Source: an uncultured cyanobacterium
Lineage (GTDB): Bacteria; Cyanobacteriota; Cyanobacteriia; Cyanobacteriales; Nostocaceae
NCBI GenBank assembly: GCA_903903925.1
Contig: CAIVAU010000259.1
Coordinates: 121,051-185,050 of the forward strand
Reading direction: 5' to 3'
DNA: 64,000 bases
How positions within the stretch are numbered: position 1 is the first letter of the stretch; the number at the start of each line of letters is the position of its first letter. The position numbers and the translations under genes were made by a program. A model generated the notes under the pieces. It made no database searches. It was not told where the DNA came from and saw only the letters and a list, made by a program, of their open reading frames with translations. This document shows, one piece after another, positions 17,001-26,759 of the stretch.

Positions 17001-19314
17001 TTGGTTCCATTAAGGGAGAGTGAAAAGCATGGGATACTTGCAATGCTTTAGTCGTCACGCCTTGGGCTGCTAAATTATTGCAGATGATTGCGAGCGCCTG
17101 ACTTTGACCAGAAATGACGAAACCTTTAGAACTATTACAGGCAGCTATCTCTACATGTTCTGCATAGGGAGCGATCGCCTCTCGCACTTGGTTCTCCCAG
17201 GCCAACACAGCCACCATTTTACCCCGTTCGGGTAACGCTTGCATTAAACGCCCCCGTTCGGCAACTAGCTTCAAACCGTCTTCCAGGCTAAACACCCCGG
17301 CTACGGTAGCAGCTACATACTCGCCTACACTATGACCCATTACCGCATCGGATTCAATGCCCCAAGATTTCCAAAGCTGGTACAGTGCATACTCTAGGGC
17401 AAATATGGCGGGTTGGGCATAAGCAGTTTCATTAATGAGCGAGCTTTCCCCTGGTTGCGGATACAAGATGCTCAACAAGGGTTTGTCTAAATATTGGCGG
17501 AGAATCACATCACATTGTTCGAGCGTTTGACGAAAGGTCGGCGCTTGTTCGTAGAGTTGCCGTCCCATGTCTGCATACTGGGAACCTTGCCCAGTGAACA
17601 GGAAAGCGATCTTGGGTTGAGTTGTCGTACTTTGTAGTTGTCCTTGATATAATCCTGCAACTTCTTCTTTGGCACTAAAAGCAGCAAGTTTTTCCCTCAA
17701 CTCAGTCGATGAAGCCGCGACTATACCCAAACGATATTTAAAGTGAGCTCGTCCTGTATAGGCACTAAAGCAAATATCTCCTAAAAGTAAGTCAGGATGG
17801 GTGGTTAGATGGTTTTGATAGCGAATTGCTAGTTGTTTGAGGGCTGTTTCTGTTTTTGCTGAGAGAGTCAGTAGATAAGCAGGGGAGGTTTTTGTTACTA
17901 TGGGGCGAGGTTTTGGGATGGGTGCTTCTTCCAAAACTACATGGGCATTAGTACCACTGATACCAAAAGAACTGACTCCTGCAATACGTGGTTGGGAATT
18001 TCTTAGCCAAGGGGTAAGTTGGGTTGGCACTACTACTGGCAGTTCATCCCAGTTGATGTAAGGATTGGGCTGTTTAAAATGCAAATGAGGGGCAATTTCT
18101 TGGTGCTGTAGTTGTAAAACTACTTTGATTAGACCCGCAAGACCTGCCGCAGCTTCTAGATGACCGATGTTCGTTTTGACTGCACCTATAATTAAAGGAT
18201 TTTCTGAGGTACGTCCTTTTCCCAAAACAGCAGCTAAAGCTCTAACTTCAATCGGGTCTCCTAAAGAAGTTCCTGTTCCATGTGCTTCCACATAACTCAC
18301 CTCGTCAGCCTCTACCCGAGCATTAATTAGAGCTTGCTCAATCAATTTCTGCTGTGCCAATTTATTGGGAACCGTTAGACCACTACTAGCCCCATCATGG
18401 TTAACAGCAGAGCCTCGAATTAGTGCTAAGATGCGATCGCCATCTGCTATGGCATCTGAAAGCCGCTTGAGAACTACAACTCCACATCCCTCCCCTCGAC
18501 CGTAACCGTCAGCGGCAGCATCGAAGGTCTTGCAACGACCATCGGCTGAAAGAGCGTGCATTCTGCAAAGACCAATAGTAATTTCCGGTGAAAGGATCAG
18601 TTGTACAGCCGCTGCCAAAGCTAGTTTGCATTCCCCTGCACGTAAACTTTGACAAGCTAAGTGTACTGCTACCAGCGAAGAAGAGCAGGCGGTGTCTATT
18701 GTTAAACAAGGCCCTTGCAGACCTAAAAGATAGGATAAACGACCCGAAGCAAAACAAGAAACATTTCCTGTTAAATCGTAAGGGCTAATTTGCGTGACAT
18801 CTCCTGCGTTAAGTTGGCGTTGTGCGTAATCGTTTTGACCTATTCCTACAAAAACACCTGTTTGTGTGTCTTTTAATTGCTTGGGTGCTTGTCCTGCTGT
18901 TTCTAAAGCTTCCCAACTCACCTCCAAGAGTAAACGCTGTTGGGGGTCAAGGCTCTGGGCTTCTCTGGGTGAAATGCCAAAAAACTGAGGATCGAATTGG
19001 TCTACTTGGGATAGTAATCCAGCATGACGAATGTATATTTTTCCTTGAGTATCGGGATTGGGGTCGTAATAAGCATTAGTGTCCCACCGTTCGAGGGGAA
19101 TATCCGCGATCGCATCAACACCATTGCGTAGTAGCTGCCAAAAAGTCTCCGGGTTATTGATTTCACCAGGAAAACGACAGCCCATACCAACAATAGCAAT
19201 TGGCTCACTCTTTGAACGCTCGACCTGCTCTAGTTTGGCTTTTACTTCTTTTAGAGCAAGAAACATCTGTTTTGATAAAGGCAGTTGATCTACTTGTTTT
19301 GAGATGTTGCTCAC
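11041..19314 (-). CDS. Hybrid PKS-NRPS: KS-AT-ACP-aminotransferase-C-A-PCP
   Basis: A 2757-residue assembly-line protein. Domains by approximate residue: KS 36-465 (TACSSSLVA cysteine near 210), AT 570-870 (GHSVGEY; HAFHSP, which marks malonyl-CoA), ACP about 985-1060 (MGADSI), class III aminotransferase 1215-1640 (PLP lysine in YGKCIGGGLP near 1463), C 1670-2100 (HHIVVDG), A 2120-2630 (YTSGSTGKPKG), PCP 2660-2730 (GGHSLL) and an acidic C-terminal docking helix. The aminotransferase should turn the beta-keto group into a beta-amine, as in McyE, but unlike McyE there is no C-methyltransferase between AT and ACP. Reading the A-domain pocket by eye gives D-V-Q-V-I-A-H-V-V, close to proline codes. 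It overlaps the previous gene by ATGA. Confidence 0.93.
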   Translation of the reverse strand: MSNISKQVDQLPLSKQMFLALKEVKAKLEQVERSKSEPIAIVGMGCRFPGEINNPETFWQLLRNGVDAIADIPLERWDTNAYYDPNPDTQGKIYIRHAGLLSQVDQFDPQFFGISPREAQSLDPQQRLLLEVSWEALETAGQAPKQLKDTQTGVFVGIGQNDYAQRQLNAGDVTQISPYDLTGNVSCFASGRLSYLLGLQGPCLTIDTACSSSLVAVHLACQSLRAGECKLALAAAVQLILSPEITIGLCRMHALSADGRCKTFDAAADGYGRGEGCGVVVLKRLSDAIADGDRILALIRGSAVNHDGASSGLTVPNKLAQQKLIEQALINARVEADEVSYVEAHGTGTSLGDPIEVRALAAVLGKGRTSENPLIIGAVKTNIGHLEAAAGLAGLIKVVLQLQHQEIAPHLHFKQPNPYINWDELPVVVPTQLTPWLRNSQPRIAGVSSFGISGTNAHVVLEEAPIPKPRPIVTKTSPAYLLTLSAKTETALKQLAIRYQNHLTTHPDLLLGDICFSAYTGRAHFKYRLGIVAASSTELREKLAAFSAKEEVAGLYQGQLQSTTTQPKIAFLFTGQGSQYADMGRQLYEQAPTFRQTLEQCDVILRQYLDKPLLSILYPQPGESSLINETAYAQPAIFALEYALYQLWKSWGIESDAVMGHSVGEYVAATVAGVFSLEDGLKLVAERGRLMQALPERGKMVAVLAWENQVREAIAPYAEHVEIAACNSSKGFVISGQSQALAIICNNLAAQGVTTKALQVSHAFHSPLMEPMLAPFEAVATDVTYSTPQIELISNVSGEMANHEIITPQYWVRQIRQPVQFAKSMETLHQQGYEIFLEIGAKPILLGMGRQCLPAGVGVWLPSLCPNQDDWQQMLQSLAQLYVSGVAINWLGMNQDDSCRQVVLPTYPFEYKRYWIETPQKHTSTSRVNSQTKELFQQDQIAEKNINMKIKNLAEISQTTKRYDKVIFQLRSLIANLLGFNPDEIDIHSSLLEMGADSIILTSIIDKIANIYGLKLTIRQLFEELTTIDILATHIDKNLAREWDELNFEQPKLESQVQPQQLDQLDPNVNSLETTISNLVADTALERVMLQQLKTMDNFSQVMSRQLEILQGKDLSVKQFVSTQKEQSQSANLTPESSVDFVLKEKQEQIVQAVPSSSKSTLFQPAAPSAIQSVEILKPRELKPQQQRYLEALIQRYTQRTQKSKQRSQTFRSVMVDKRPTIGFRFETKEMLYPITAERSQGSKFWDIDGNEYVDLTMGFGVHLFGHNPPFITEALKNQIEQGMHIGPQAQLGGEVAELIRELTGMERVAFCNSGTEAVMTALRIARAATGRAKVVVFNGAYHGQFDGTLAISPTPDGDSLTAAPMTLGVLQNMVDDLIVLTYGTAQSLENIRYHLHELAAVLVEPVQSRRPDLQPQAFLQELRQITQQASIPIIFDEVITGFRVHPRGAQAWFGIEADIATYGKCIGGGLPIGVVAGKSMYMDVIDGGQWTYGDQSYPQLTTMFFGGTFSRNPLTMATASSVLKHLKNQGASLQQDLNQRTSQLVTTLNNYFQQEGVPIRLVNFGSIFRFVWSGNDSYLFQPLEMDLLFHNLTVRGVYVWERRTCFLSTAHTEQDIDYVIQAVKESISEMREGGFFLEFSHGRSQNGKTQLLSPPKIQKTASATLTTEEQVITVPLTEAQKQLWVLAELEESGSLAYNISISLQLRGQFRSSLMKQAIQKVVARHEALRTTISSQGDCQQIWASHEIEVPLIDFSHLESGQCESKVSEWFEKISQEPFNLTQEPLFRVYILKLEAQCHLLVLKAHHIVVDGWSMMVILQELSSLYSALCQGKICQFNSPMQFREYIAWQNQQSHTQETSAHESYWLEKFATSIPVLNLPTDRPRPRIKTYKGNRQTIKIDTNLYSQIKKISTKKQCTPFMMLLAAYMALLGRLTGQEDILVGIPTAGRPSCEGSDKLVGYCSHLLPISCSLASHVTFSEYLRITKNILFEAYEHQDYPFAKLLNKLNLTRDLSQPPMLTAIFNMDRPATVAKMFELETRLFSQNINSSHYDLTLNVIEMNEELVVDFDYNTDLFEAATIQRWLEHFRVLLEAIVANSEQSIGQLPLLTDSQKYQLLVELNNTVTNYPIDKTIPQLFEEQVQKTPDAIAVAFGQQQLTYHQLNCHANKIAYHLKSLGVVPEVLVGICVERSVEMVAGLLAILKAGGAYVPLDPNYPQERLSYMLEDASVSVLLTQQQLLELLPSHQAQVVCLDTDWEVISTQSSENSISGVSATNLAYVIYTSGSTGKPKGIAMRHNSLVNLISWQIENAITNKKAKTLQFAPISFDVSFQEIFSTWFSGGTLVLVSEEMRQDARALLRFLIEQEIERLFLPVVALQQLAQVAESSPHEPQNLREIITAGEQLQITPSLVSFFNKLPDCVLQNHYGPAETHVVITYTLKGSASDWPSIPPIGRAIANTQTYILDDELQPVPLGVAGELYIGGTGVARGYINRPDLTQEKFIPNPLSQQSPDILYQTGDLARYLPDGNIEFLGRSDAQVKIRGFRIEPGEIETVLNTHSQVQQAVVVAREDQPGNKRLVAYLIPNQESLSSSQLRDFLKQKLPEYMIPSAFVMMAAMPLTPSGKIERLALRAPDGELSREANFVAPRTPTEEAIAHIFTSVLELQQVSIHDNFFEIGGHSLLATQVISRLLQTFNVEVPLRRLFEVPTVAQLAQTLSEFKQNEADLIASSDDWEKIAQKLELVEQLSEDELKALLKED

Positions 19315-22300
19315 TTTCCTTTACCTTCGAGTAAATTTTGTATTTCTGCTAATTCCTGGGCAACTGAGGCTGCAAACTCCTCTTCTGAGAGTTTTTCTAA
19401 CTCTGATAAAGCATCCGTTTCTTGCTCTTCTAATTTAGGGACTTTACTATCCGCTTTCTCAACAAAACCCCATTTCATTACTTCCTCAGATAAATATTTA
19501 GACAATTTATTGATGGTCGGATACTCCATTACTAATGTTGCCGGGAGGGAAATTTCCAAATCAACTTGGAGTCGATTACTGAGTTCTACTGCCATTACAG
19601 AATCCATACCCATCTGTGCAAAACCTTGTTCCAAATTTGGTAATTGGGATGAATTTAGCCCTAATACTTTAGCTACTTCCAATTGAATATGAGTTATCAA
19701 AATATTTTGGTGTTCGCAAAGCGTCTTTGCTGGAGATTCGCTTTCAGTAGATGCTTTTAATTTTTCCAAAAATGAGGAAATATTTTGTGCTTTTGACTTG
19801 ACTTTTACTTGATATTCTGTATTGCTGATTAATTCTGAAAGTAATGATAATTGATGGGTCTGGCTCAATTGCTGCTCGTACATTGACCAATCTACTGACA
19901 AAACTCCGACCTGCGCCTGGGATGACTTCAATAGCATCTCTAGCACCTGTAACCCTTGTTTTGGATGGATAAAACTTACCCCTCTAGCTGCAAAACGAGC
20001 TTGGTGATGATGATTAAGGTTTGCTGCCATCCCTGCTGTCTCCCACGGTCCCCAGTTAATACTCAATCCGGGTAAACCCATTGCTCTACGGTGATAAGCC
20101 AAAGCATCCATAAAAGCGTTAGCTGCGGCATAGTTGCCCTGACCTAGAGAACCAAGCAAAGAAGTTATTGAGGAAAAGCAGATAAAGAAGTCTAAAGACC
20201 TGTTTTGGGTCAAGGAATGGAGATTCCAAGAACCTAATACCTTGGGTGTCATGACTCGCATCAAGCGCTCCCAGGATATCTGTTGCAACACACCATCATC
20301 CAATATACCAGCAACATGGATTATACCCGATAACGGTGGTAGGGATGAATCAATCTGCTGGAGAATTCTCATAAGATCTTGTTGATTTGATACATCCCCA
20401 GGCATTATCTGCACTTGCGCTCCCACTTTTTTTAACTGACTGAGAACTTCTTCGGCAGCTTCGGAGTTAGCTCGACGTCCCATTAATACCATATGCCGTG
20501 CTCCTTGCTCTACCATCCATTGAGCTACAAGTAATCCTAAAGCTCCCAACCCACCTGTAATTAGGTAGGTAGCATTTGACCGTAGAGATCGACGATTGAG
20601 TTCCAATAGAGGCTGCTTAACTAGGCGAGCCACATAGCGTTGACCTTCTCGAAAAGCGAGATGGTCTTCTCCAAGGTTATCTTCAATTTCTCTGAACAGT
20701 GCCTCTATCTCGTTTTCCGCAACTTCAGGAGCCAAGTCCACCATTCCTCCCCATAGCTGGGGGTGTTCTAAAGCCACTGTTCTACCAATTCCCCAAAGAG
20801 GAGCCTGAGCCACTGCTAAAGGATTTGCATCAGACTTGACCGCCTGTGTTCCACGAGTGACTAACCATAACCGAGGCAAAGGAGAGCCACTGTACTTGAG
20901 TAGTGCTTGCACTACGAATAATACGCTACCACATCCCCATCGCTGCGCTTGTTCTAAATCAGAGATAGTTAATTCTTCTGAGGAAGATGCTTCTAAACTC
21001 CACAGGTGGATAACTCCTTTCAAAGGAAATTGGTTCGTTGTGACTACTTCTTGAAACAAACGTTCAAAGTTTTCTAACTGAGCCGGATTAAGACTCCAAA
21101 CGCTATTTCCTAATCTTTGATAGCAATCCCCAAGGTAAACTAAATTACAGCAATGACCTTGCTGCTGTAAATACGTAGCCAGAGCTTGTCCCACACCATT
21201 AGAGTCAGCAAAAATCAGCCAATTATCAGGTTTTGGATTTTGCTTTTCTTTGGTAGCAGTTACAAGTTGACGAGGTTTAGGTTGCCACTCCACTTGGTAA
21301 AGCCAGTCCTTCGCAGTAGCAATTGTTAATTCCTGTTGGTGTTGCTTCACTAAAACTGACAGGAGTTCAGGCAATAACTGTAGCTGCTCATATGAAAATT
21401 TCCCGACTTTTTCTAGTTGCTGAGCTAGTTCCTGGGTATCACCCTTCTCAATCAGGTTAATAATTGAAGTCGAGGAATTTGCTGTGGCTAAAAACTTAAC
21501 CTGTTGAGCTTGTCTGTGAGGTGTTTCAATCCAGTAGCGTTGACGCTCAAAAGGATAAGTGGGTAATACAACCTTACGGACACCATCTCCTTCAAAACGT
21601 GACCAGTCTACTACCACTCCCCGCACATACAACTGCGCCAAACTTTTGCTCAACTGCTGGGTGTCGCCTGTTCCCGGAGACAAACTAGACAACCACATCC
21701 CTGTATCAGGTGGCAAACACTGACGCCCCATCCCCAACAGAATCGGTTTAGGCCCAATTTCCATGAAGATTTCACAACCCTCTTGATGCAGACTCTGTAT
21801 ACCTCTGGCGAATTGCACTGGTTGTCGCACATGACGCACCCAGTATTGAGGAGTAGCAATCTCAGACTCAGACACTAGTCCAGTAACATTGGAAACTAAT
21901 TTGATTTGAGGAAGAGAGTAGTTTATTTGTTGTGCTACTGCCTCAAAAGCAGCTAGCATTGGTTCCATTAATGGTGAGTGGAAAGCATGGGAAACCTGTA
22001 AGCGTTTCGTTTTGATGCCTTTGGCTTCGAGATTTTGGCAGATATTTGCGATCGCTATACCTTGACCGGAGATGACGGTACTTTTGGGTGCATTGAGGGC
22101 TGCGATCGCTACTTCACCTGTGTAAGGTGCGATCGCCTGTTGCACTTCGTTCTCTGATGCTAACACTGCTACCATCTCACCTCCTAGAGGCAAGGCTTGC
22201 ATTAAACTTCCCCTGGCAGCAACTAACTTCAAACCATCTTCGAGGCTGAAGACTCCTGCTATACAGGCAGCTACGTATTCCCCAACACTGTGACCCATGA

Positions 22301-25300
22301 CTACATCTGGTTTTATCCCCCAAGACTGCCATAGTTGCGCTAGGGAATACTCGATGGCAAAGAGGGCTACTTGGGTATAGGTTGTCTGGTTTATGAGTGC
22401 GGAAACATTTTCTAGTTTTGAGCTTTCTTGGTTTTCTGTTTCTTGGGGATAGAGTATCTCCAATAAAGGTTTCTCTAAGTAGGGGCGCAGAATTTCATCA
22501 CAATGTTTTAGTGTTTGCCGGAAGGTAGGCTGTGTTTGGTACAGTTGTTGCGCCATCCCCACATATTGCGAACCTTGACCTGTGAACAAGAAAGCTATTT
22601 GAGGAATTTTATTGGTGACTTGTCCACTGGTTAATCCTATAGCTTCGCTACTAGTAACAAAAGACTCTAAGTGAGAACAAAGCTCAGTACTAGATTCAGC
22701 AACAACAGCTAGTCGATAATCAAAATGTGCACGCCCTGTGTTTGCCGTAAAGCAAACATCAGGTAGAAATACCTTTGGATGGGATGCTAGGAAATCTGCA
22801 TAACTTCGTGCTAGTTCTTGCAAAGCTTTCTGGCTTTTTGCTGAGAGAGTTAGTAAGTAACAATGCCGCTCGCTCCCCCTGACTCGCCTTGGTGCTTGCG
22901 CTTCTTCCAAGATAACATGAGCATTGGTACCACTGAAACCGAATGAACTTACTCCTGCTAGACGGCGTTTGCTGAATGCACTTTGCCTCCACTTCATGCC
23001 TTCAGTAGGAATCACTATGGGAATCTTGCTTGGGTTTATGTAAGGATTTAATTTCTTGAAATGCAGGTGAGGTGGAATGTATTGGTTTTGCATAGACAAA
23101 ACCGTTTTGAGCAGCCCAGCAATTCCTGCTGCTGCTTCCAAATGACCAATATTAGTTTTTACCGATCCAATCACTAAGGGGTTATCTAATCGCCGTTGTC
23201 CATACACTGCCTCTAGAGCTTCTACTTCAATTGGGTCTCCCAGTGATGTGCCTGTACCGTGCACTTCCACATAAGATATCTCATTAGGGTTGACAGATGC
23301 TACAGACAATGATCTGCGGATAACGGCCTCTTGGGACGATGCATTGGGTGCAGTCAGACCATTACTGGCTCCGTCCTGATTAATTGCTGTTCCTCGCACC
23401 ACTCCTTGAATATTATCATTGTCAGCTAAAGCCTTTTTCAAAGACTTTAAAACAACAACTCCACAACCTTCACTCCTAACGTACCCATTAGCTGAGGCAT
23501 CAAAAGTTTTACAACGTCCATCTGGTGACAGCATCCCAGCCTGAGAGAAAGCAATACTTAATTCCGGCGACAATATAAGGTTCACGCCCGATGCTAGAGC
23601 TAATTCGCATTCCCCATTCAGCAAACTTTGGCAGGCTAAATGGACGGCAACCAGTGATGAGGAGCAGGCAGTATTGACAGAAATTGCAGGTCCAGTGAAA
23701 CCAAAAAAGTAGGACAATCGTCCAGCAGCTAATGAAGCTGAACTTCCTGTCGCGTAGTAGGTATCAAAGTCCTTATCCTGGTTGTGCTTGACTTCTAAGA
23801 GTTCGTAGTCGTGAGAAAAGATCCCCACAAAAACTCCGGTTTGTGTTCCTGCCAAGGACTCTGGGTTTATTCCTGCATTTTCCAATGCCGTCCAAGTTTC
23901 CTCGAGTAGAATTCGCTGTTGTGGATCGATGCTGGTGGCTTCGCGGGGAGCAATTCGGAAAAACTGAGCGTCAAACTGGTCAACCCGATCCAAAAATCCC
24001 CCATACTTGCTTGATATTTTCCCTGCTTGCTTTGGCTGTGGATCGTAATAGCGTTCAATGTCCCAACAAGTTTTAGGAACTGTACCAATGGCGTCAATAC
24101 CGTTACGCAAAATAGACCAGTATTCCTCCGGGGTGTACACGCCTCCTGGAAATCGGCACGCCATGCCAACGATCGCGATCGCATCTTCTGCCTGGGCTAT
24201 CAAAAACGAAGAATCGGCTTCATTCCCGTTACTAAAATCTTGAGTATCAAAGACGGATAATACTTTAGAATCCGAGTCCTTTTGACCCTTGAAGTAACGA
24301 ATAATAGCTTCTGGTGTCTTATACTTAAAGAAAAAAGTTGGTTCCAGTTCCACTTCCAGGCGAGACTCTAGAAGCGCTCTCAGTTCCAAAAGCTCCAAGG
24401 AGTCTAAGCCTATCTCCATCAAAGGTTGTTTCAAATAAACAGCAGCTTGGCGTTCCTTGCCCGTAACAGAGCGGATGCATTCTTTGACGAGACTGTCTAA
24501 GCTTTCAGTGTTTCTTAGCTCCGTTTCTTTTGTTACCTTATAGTGCTTCCTTTGGCGGTTATGGAGATCATATTCAATCAAAATTCCTATCCCCTGATTG
24601 TCCGCATCTTCAGGCCGGTAGTTAGGAATTATACCCTTAATTGCCGCTCCTCCTTCTTCGTGAAAGCGCAGAATTGGATCTACGAGCTGCCCTAGCTGAT
24701 TGCGGTGGTGAATGTACTCTTCCATTGGAATCAATGCACCCTGAAAGTTTTTACAGCGGGTTACACCTACTACACTCTCAATACCACCTTTCAAAGCACA
24801 TAACTGGAGCATAAACTCTCTTAAACAATCACCCAATCTTTTATCCTGCATTTGCGGAAGTATATTCAGGCTCAACAACTGAATAACTGACCCATCTGCA
24901 GTATGTAGAGATGGAACATCCACATAAGTCACATTCTTTAGCGCTTTAGCACTTTTAATCCTTTGGGCATATATAACGCCGACAATTTGCCCGTCCATCT
25001 CCAGCACACAATTCCCATTGGGAAATTTTTCTATACGTTGGCAGATTTCTGAGGCGGCTGTCTGCAAATGCTCTGGCCAACATTGAACCTCTATATTCAC
25101 TAACGCTGGTAGGTCTGACAAATACGCATGACGGATCGTATAAGGTCTGTTCTCAAAATAATTTAAAGTAATACGGGTGAACGGAAACGTCTTAGGGTAT
25201 CGCTTTGAAAACTCAAATTTCGGAAACAAACCCACTTCCGCTGCTGACATCAGAAAAACATCTGCTTCTACAAGATGCTGCATTGAGAATGCTTGATAGG

Positions 25301-26669
25301 CATCAAAATGCAAATTCTCACTTCTGTCCAAAAAGCTGTGAACAACCTTTGGTTCAACACAGTGAACTTCCAGAATAATTAGACCATGCTTGCCTACTAC
25401 AAAAGACCATCGCTTCAGATGTTCTACTAAGCTTTGCACCATAATATGGGGAGGAATTGACTTTCCCTCAGTACTCACGTACACCCCATGGTATGGGAGA
25501 TCGGCATGAAGTTGTGCCCGATCTAACTGCTGCGGAGGAATAAAAGGACGGTCATGGTCAAGAAAGGAGCGGATGTGAAGGATGTTTTCTCTATCGTAAA
25601 TACCGTGCCCCTCCAGATCTCTGACCATTTGCTCTGGATTGCCCACATCTCCGTGAAGAACAAGATACGGAATATCAGCCAACGTGCGCGTCGTCTCTAT
25701 TAAGGCTGCTTTGTTGTAATCTACACCAATCATCCGTAGGGGATACTGTTTTAAGACTTTCCCTCTAGCAGACTTTAACCGAATAGTTTCATAAACCCGC
25801 TTCAGAAGCGTTCCATCTCCACAACCCATGTCAGCAACATATTTTGGTTGCTCTTCAAAAGGCAACTGATTGAAAACAGAGAGAATAACCTCTTCTATAT
25901 GTACGAAATACTTTTCATGTTGAAATCCACTTCCTAGTACATTTAGTGTTCTATCGATGTGGTTCTCATAACCCGAAGCATTTCTCCTAAACACTGCTTG
26001 ACAATCGCCAAACAACACCTCAGATATACGAGAGAACATTGGCGCATAGGAAGCTGTAACTCCAGTAATTAACGATCTCTGTACCATGAACCGACCTATA
26101 TCGGTAAGACATAAATTATCTTCTGAGAGTTCCGCCCAACCTTTACTTACAAACAGATTGCACAATTCCTCACGCACCAAAGGATTTAATTGGTGAAACA
26201 ACTGTTCTTCTTGAGCTTCCTGAAGTAGTTTATGCTTATGCAAAGCTAGCAAAATAGGAATAAGCAGGATTCCATCTAAAAAGTCTGCAATCAATGGATT
26301 GTCAACATTCCACCGTCTTTTGGAACGCTCTATCCAGTTTTCGAGAAGACCCAACTGCTGTTCCATTAAGTAGGACTCTATCGGCAAGCGATATAATTCA
26401 AGGATGTCCTTTGGAATCTGCTGATGAATTTCGGATTCCTGCGTAAGAGAGTATTCACCAGCATCATTACGCTCAAGCCAGTTGAGTGACTGCATCATCC
26501 TTAGAGCTACCTGAAGGTGTCCGCCATTGGCTCCTAGACGCTCAATTATTTGTTCTATGCTCATAAAACCTTCACGCTTTAGGAAGGCAAACAGACCCTT
26601 TTCTTTACAAGCTAGAATTACAGGTACTGCTACAAATCCGTGAGCATAACGATTGATTACGTCTAACAT
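19311..26669 (-). CDS. PKS with SxtA/AprA-type loading module: MT-GNAT-ACP-KS-AT-KR-ACP
   Basis: A 2452-residue protein that should start the chain. Residues 1-500 are a methyltransferase with its lead-in helices (SAM motif ADMGCGDGTLL near 278-288), 508-690 a GNAT-like domain, and 720-790 an ACP (EIGLDSLELL). This trio matches the loading parts of SxtA and AprA, which methylate malonyl-ACP and decarboxylate it to propionyl, isobutyryl or pivaloyl starters. Then follow KS about 828-1250 (TACSSS), AT about 1360-1660 (GQGSQY, GHSVGEY, HAFHSP, so malonyl), KR (TGGLGALG; LDD motif of B-type KRs; GNYAAANAF), and a final ACP (MGMDSVMAVEL). No DH or ER. First gene of the minus arm; it begins 90 bp after the IscB remnant. 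Confidence 0.93.
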   Translation of the reverse strand: MLDVINRYAHGFVAVPVILACKEKGLFAFLKREGFMSIEQIIERLGANGGHLQVALRMMQSLNWLERNDAGEYSLTQESEIHQQIPKDILELYRLPIESYLMEQQLGLLENWIERSKRRWNVDNPLIADFLDGILLIPILLALHKHKLLQEAQEEQLFHQLNPLVREELCNLFVSKGWAELSEDNLCLTDIGRFMVQRSLITGVTASYAPMFSRISEVLFGDCQAVFRRNASGYENHIDRTLNVLGSGFQHEKYFVHIEEVILSVFNQLPFEEQPKYVADMGCGDGTLLKRVYETIRLKSARGKVLKQYPLRMIGVDYNKAALIETTRTLADIPYLVLHGDVGNPEQMVRDLEGHGIYDRENILHIRSFLDHDRPFIPPQQLDRAQLHADLPYHGVYVSTEGKSIPPHIMVQSLVEHLKRWSFVVGKHGLIILEVHCVEPKVVHSFLDRSENLHFDAYQAFSMQHLVEADVFLMSAAEVGLFPKFEFSKRYPKTFPFTRITLNYFENRPYTIRHAYLSDLPALVNIEVQCWPEHLQTAASEICQRIEKFPNGNCVLEMDGQIVGVIYAQRIKSAKALKNVTYVDVPSLHTADGSVIQLLSLNILPQMQDKRLGDCLREFMLQLCALKGGIESVVGVTRCKNFQGALIPMEEYIHHRNQLGQLVDPILRFHEEGGAAIKGIIPNYRPEDADNQGIGILIEYDLHNRQRKHYKVTKETELRNTESLDSLVKECIRSVTGKERQAAVYLKQPLMEIGLDSLELLELRALLESRLEVELEPTFFFKYKTPEAIIRYFKGQKDSDSKVLSVFDTQDFSNGNEADSSFLIAQAEDAIAIVGMACRFPGGVYTPEEYWSILRNGIDAIGTVPKTCWDIERYYDPQPKQAGKISSKYGGFLDRVDQFDAQFFRIAPREATSIDPQQRILLEETWTALENAGINPESLAGTQTGVFVGIFSHDYELLEVKHNQDKDFDTYYATGSSASLAAGRLSYFFGFTGPAISVNTACSSSLVAVHLACQSLLNGECELALASGVNLILSPELSIAFSQAGMLSPDGRCKTFDASANGYVRSEGCGVVVLKSLKKALADNDNIQGVVRGTAINQDGASNGLTAPNASSQEAVIRRSLSVASVNPNEISYVEVHGTGTSLGDPIEVEALEAVYGQRRLDNPLVIGSVKTNIGHLEAAAGIAGLLKTVLSMQNQYIPPHLHFKKLNPYINPSKIPIVIPTEGMKWRQSAFSKRRLAGVSSFGFSGTNAHVILEEAQAPRRVRGSERHCYLLTLSAKSQKALQELARSYADFLASHPKVFLPDVCFTANTGRAHFDYRLAVVAESSTELCSHLESFVTSSEAIGLTSGQVTNKIPQIAFLFTGQGSQYVGMAQQLYQTQPTFRQTLKHCDEILRPYLEKPLLEILYPQETENQESSKLENVSALINQTTYTQVALFAIEYSLAQLWQSWGIKPDVVMGHSVGEYVAACIAGVFSLEDGLKLVAARGSLMQALPLGGEMVAVLASENEVQQAIAPYTGEVAIAALNAPKSTVISGQGIAIANICQNLEAKGIKTKRLQVSHAFHSPLMEPMLAAFEAVAQQINYSLPQIKLVSNVTGLVSESEIATPQYWVRHVRQPVQFARGIQSLHQEGCEIFMEIGPKPILLGMGRQCLPPDTGMWLSSLSPGTGDTQQLSKSLAQLYVRGVVVDWSRFEGDGVRKVVLPTYPFERQRYWIETPHRQAQQVKFLATANSSTSIINLIEKGDTQELAQQLEKVGKFSYEQLQLLPELLSVLVKQHQQELTIATAKDWLYQVEWQPKPRQLVTATKEKQNPKPDNWLIFADSNGVGQALATYLQQQGHCCNLVYLGDCYQRLGNSVWSLNPAQLENFERLFQEVVTTNQFPLKGVIHLWSLEASSSEELTISDLEQAQRWGCGSVLFVVQALLKYSGSPLPRLWLVTRGTQAVKSDANPLAVAQAPLWGIGRTVALEHPQLWGGMVDLAPEVAENEIEALFREIEDNLGEDHLAFREGQRYVARLVKQPLLELNRRSLRSNATYLITGGLGALGLLVAQWMVEQGARHMVLMGRRANSEAAEEVLSQLKKVGAQVQIMPGDVSNQQDLMRILQQIDSSLPPLSGIIHVAGILDDGVLQQISWERLMRVMTPKVLGSWNLHSLTQNRSLDFFICFSSITSLLGSLGQGNYAAANAFMDALAYHRRAMGLPGLSINWGPWETAGMAANLNHHHQARFAARGVSFIHPKQGLQVLEMLLKSSQAQVGVLSVDWSMYEQQLSQTHQLSLLSELISNTEYQVKVKSKAQNISSFLEKLKASTESESPAKTLCEHQNILITHIQLEVAKVLGLNSSQLPNLEQGFAQMGMDSVMAVELSNRLQVDLEISLPATLVMEYPTINKLSKYLSEEVMKWGFVEKADSKVPKLEEQETDALSELEKLSEEEFAASVAQELAEIQNLLEGKGK

Positions 26670-26759
26670 AGCTCTCCCAAATTAATCTCTACAGCAAATA
26701 TGTTTTTCAAAAAATAATCCATATATCTCTGCTGTGCTATTGTAATATTGATCAACCAT

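Noticed and set aside
11041..26669. Assignment as microcystin or nodularin synthetase (McyE/NdaF-like)
   Set aside because: The aminotransferase module is similar, but there is no C-MT in it, the A pocket looks proline-like rather than Glu-like, and no McyG/McyD-type phenylacetate starter is present.
19311..26669. Saxitoxin SxtA
   Set aside because: Only the MT-GNAT-ACP part matches. SxtA ends in a class II aminotransferase after the ACP; here KS-AT-KR-ACP follows, and no sxt genes are nearby.
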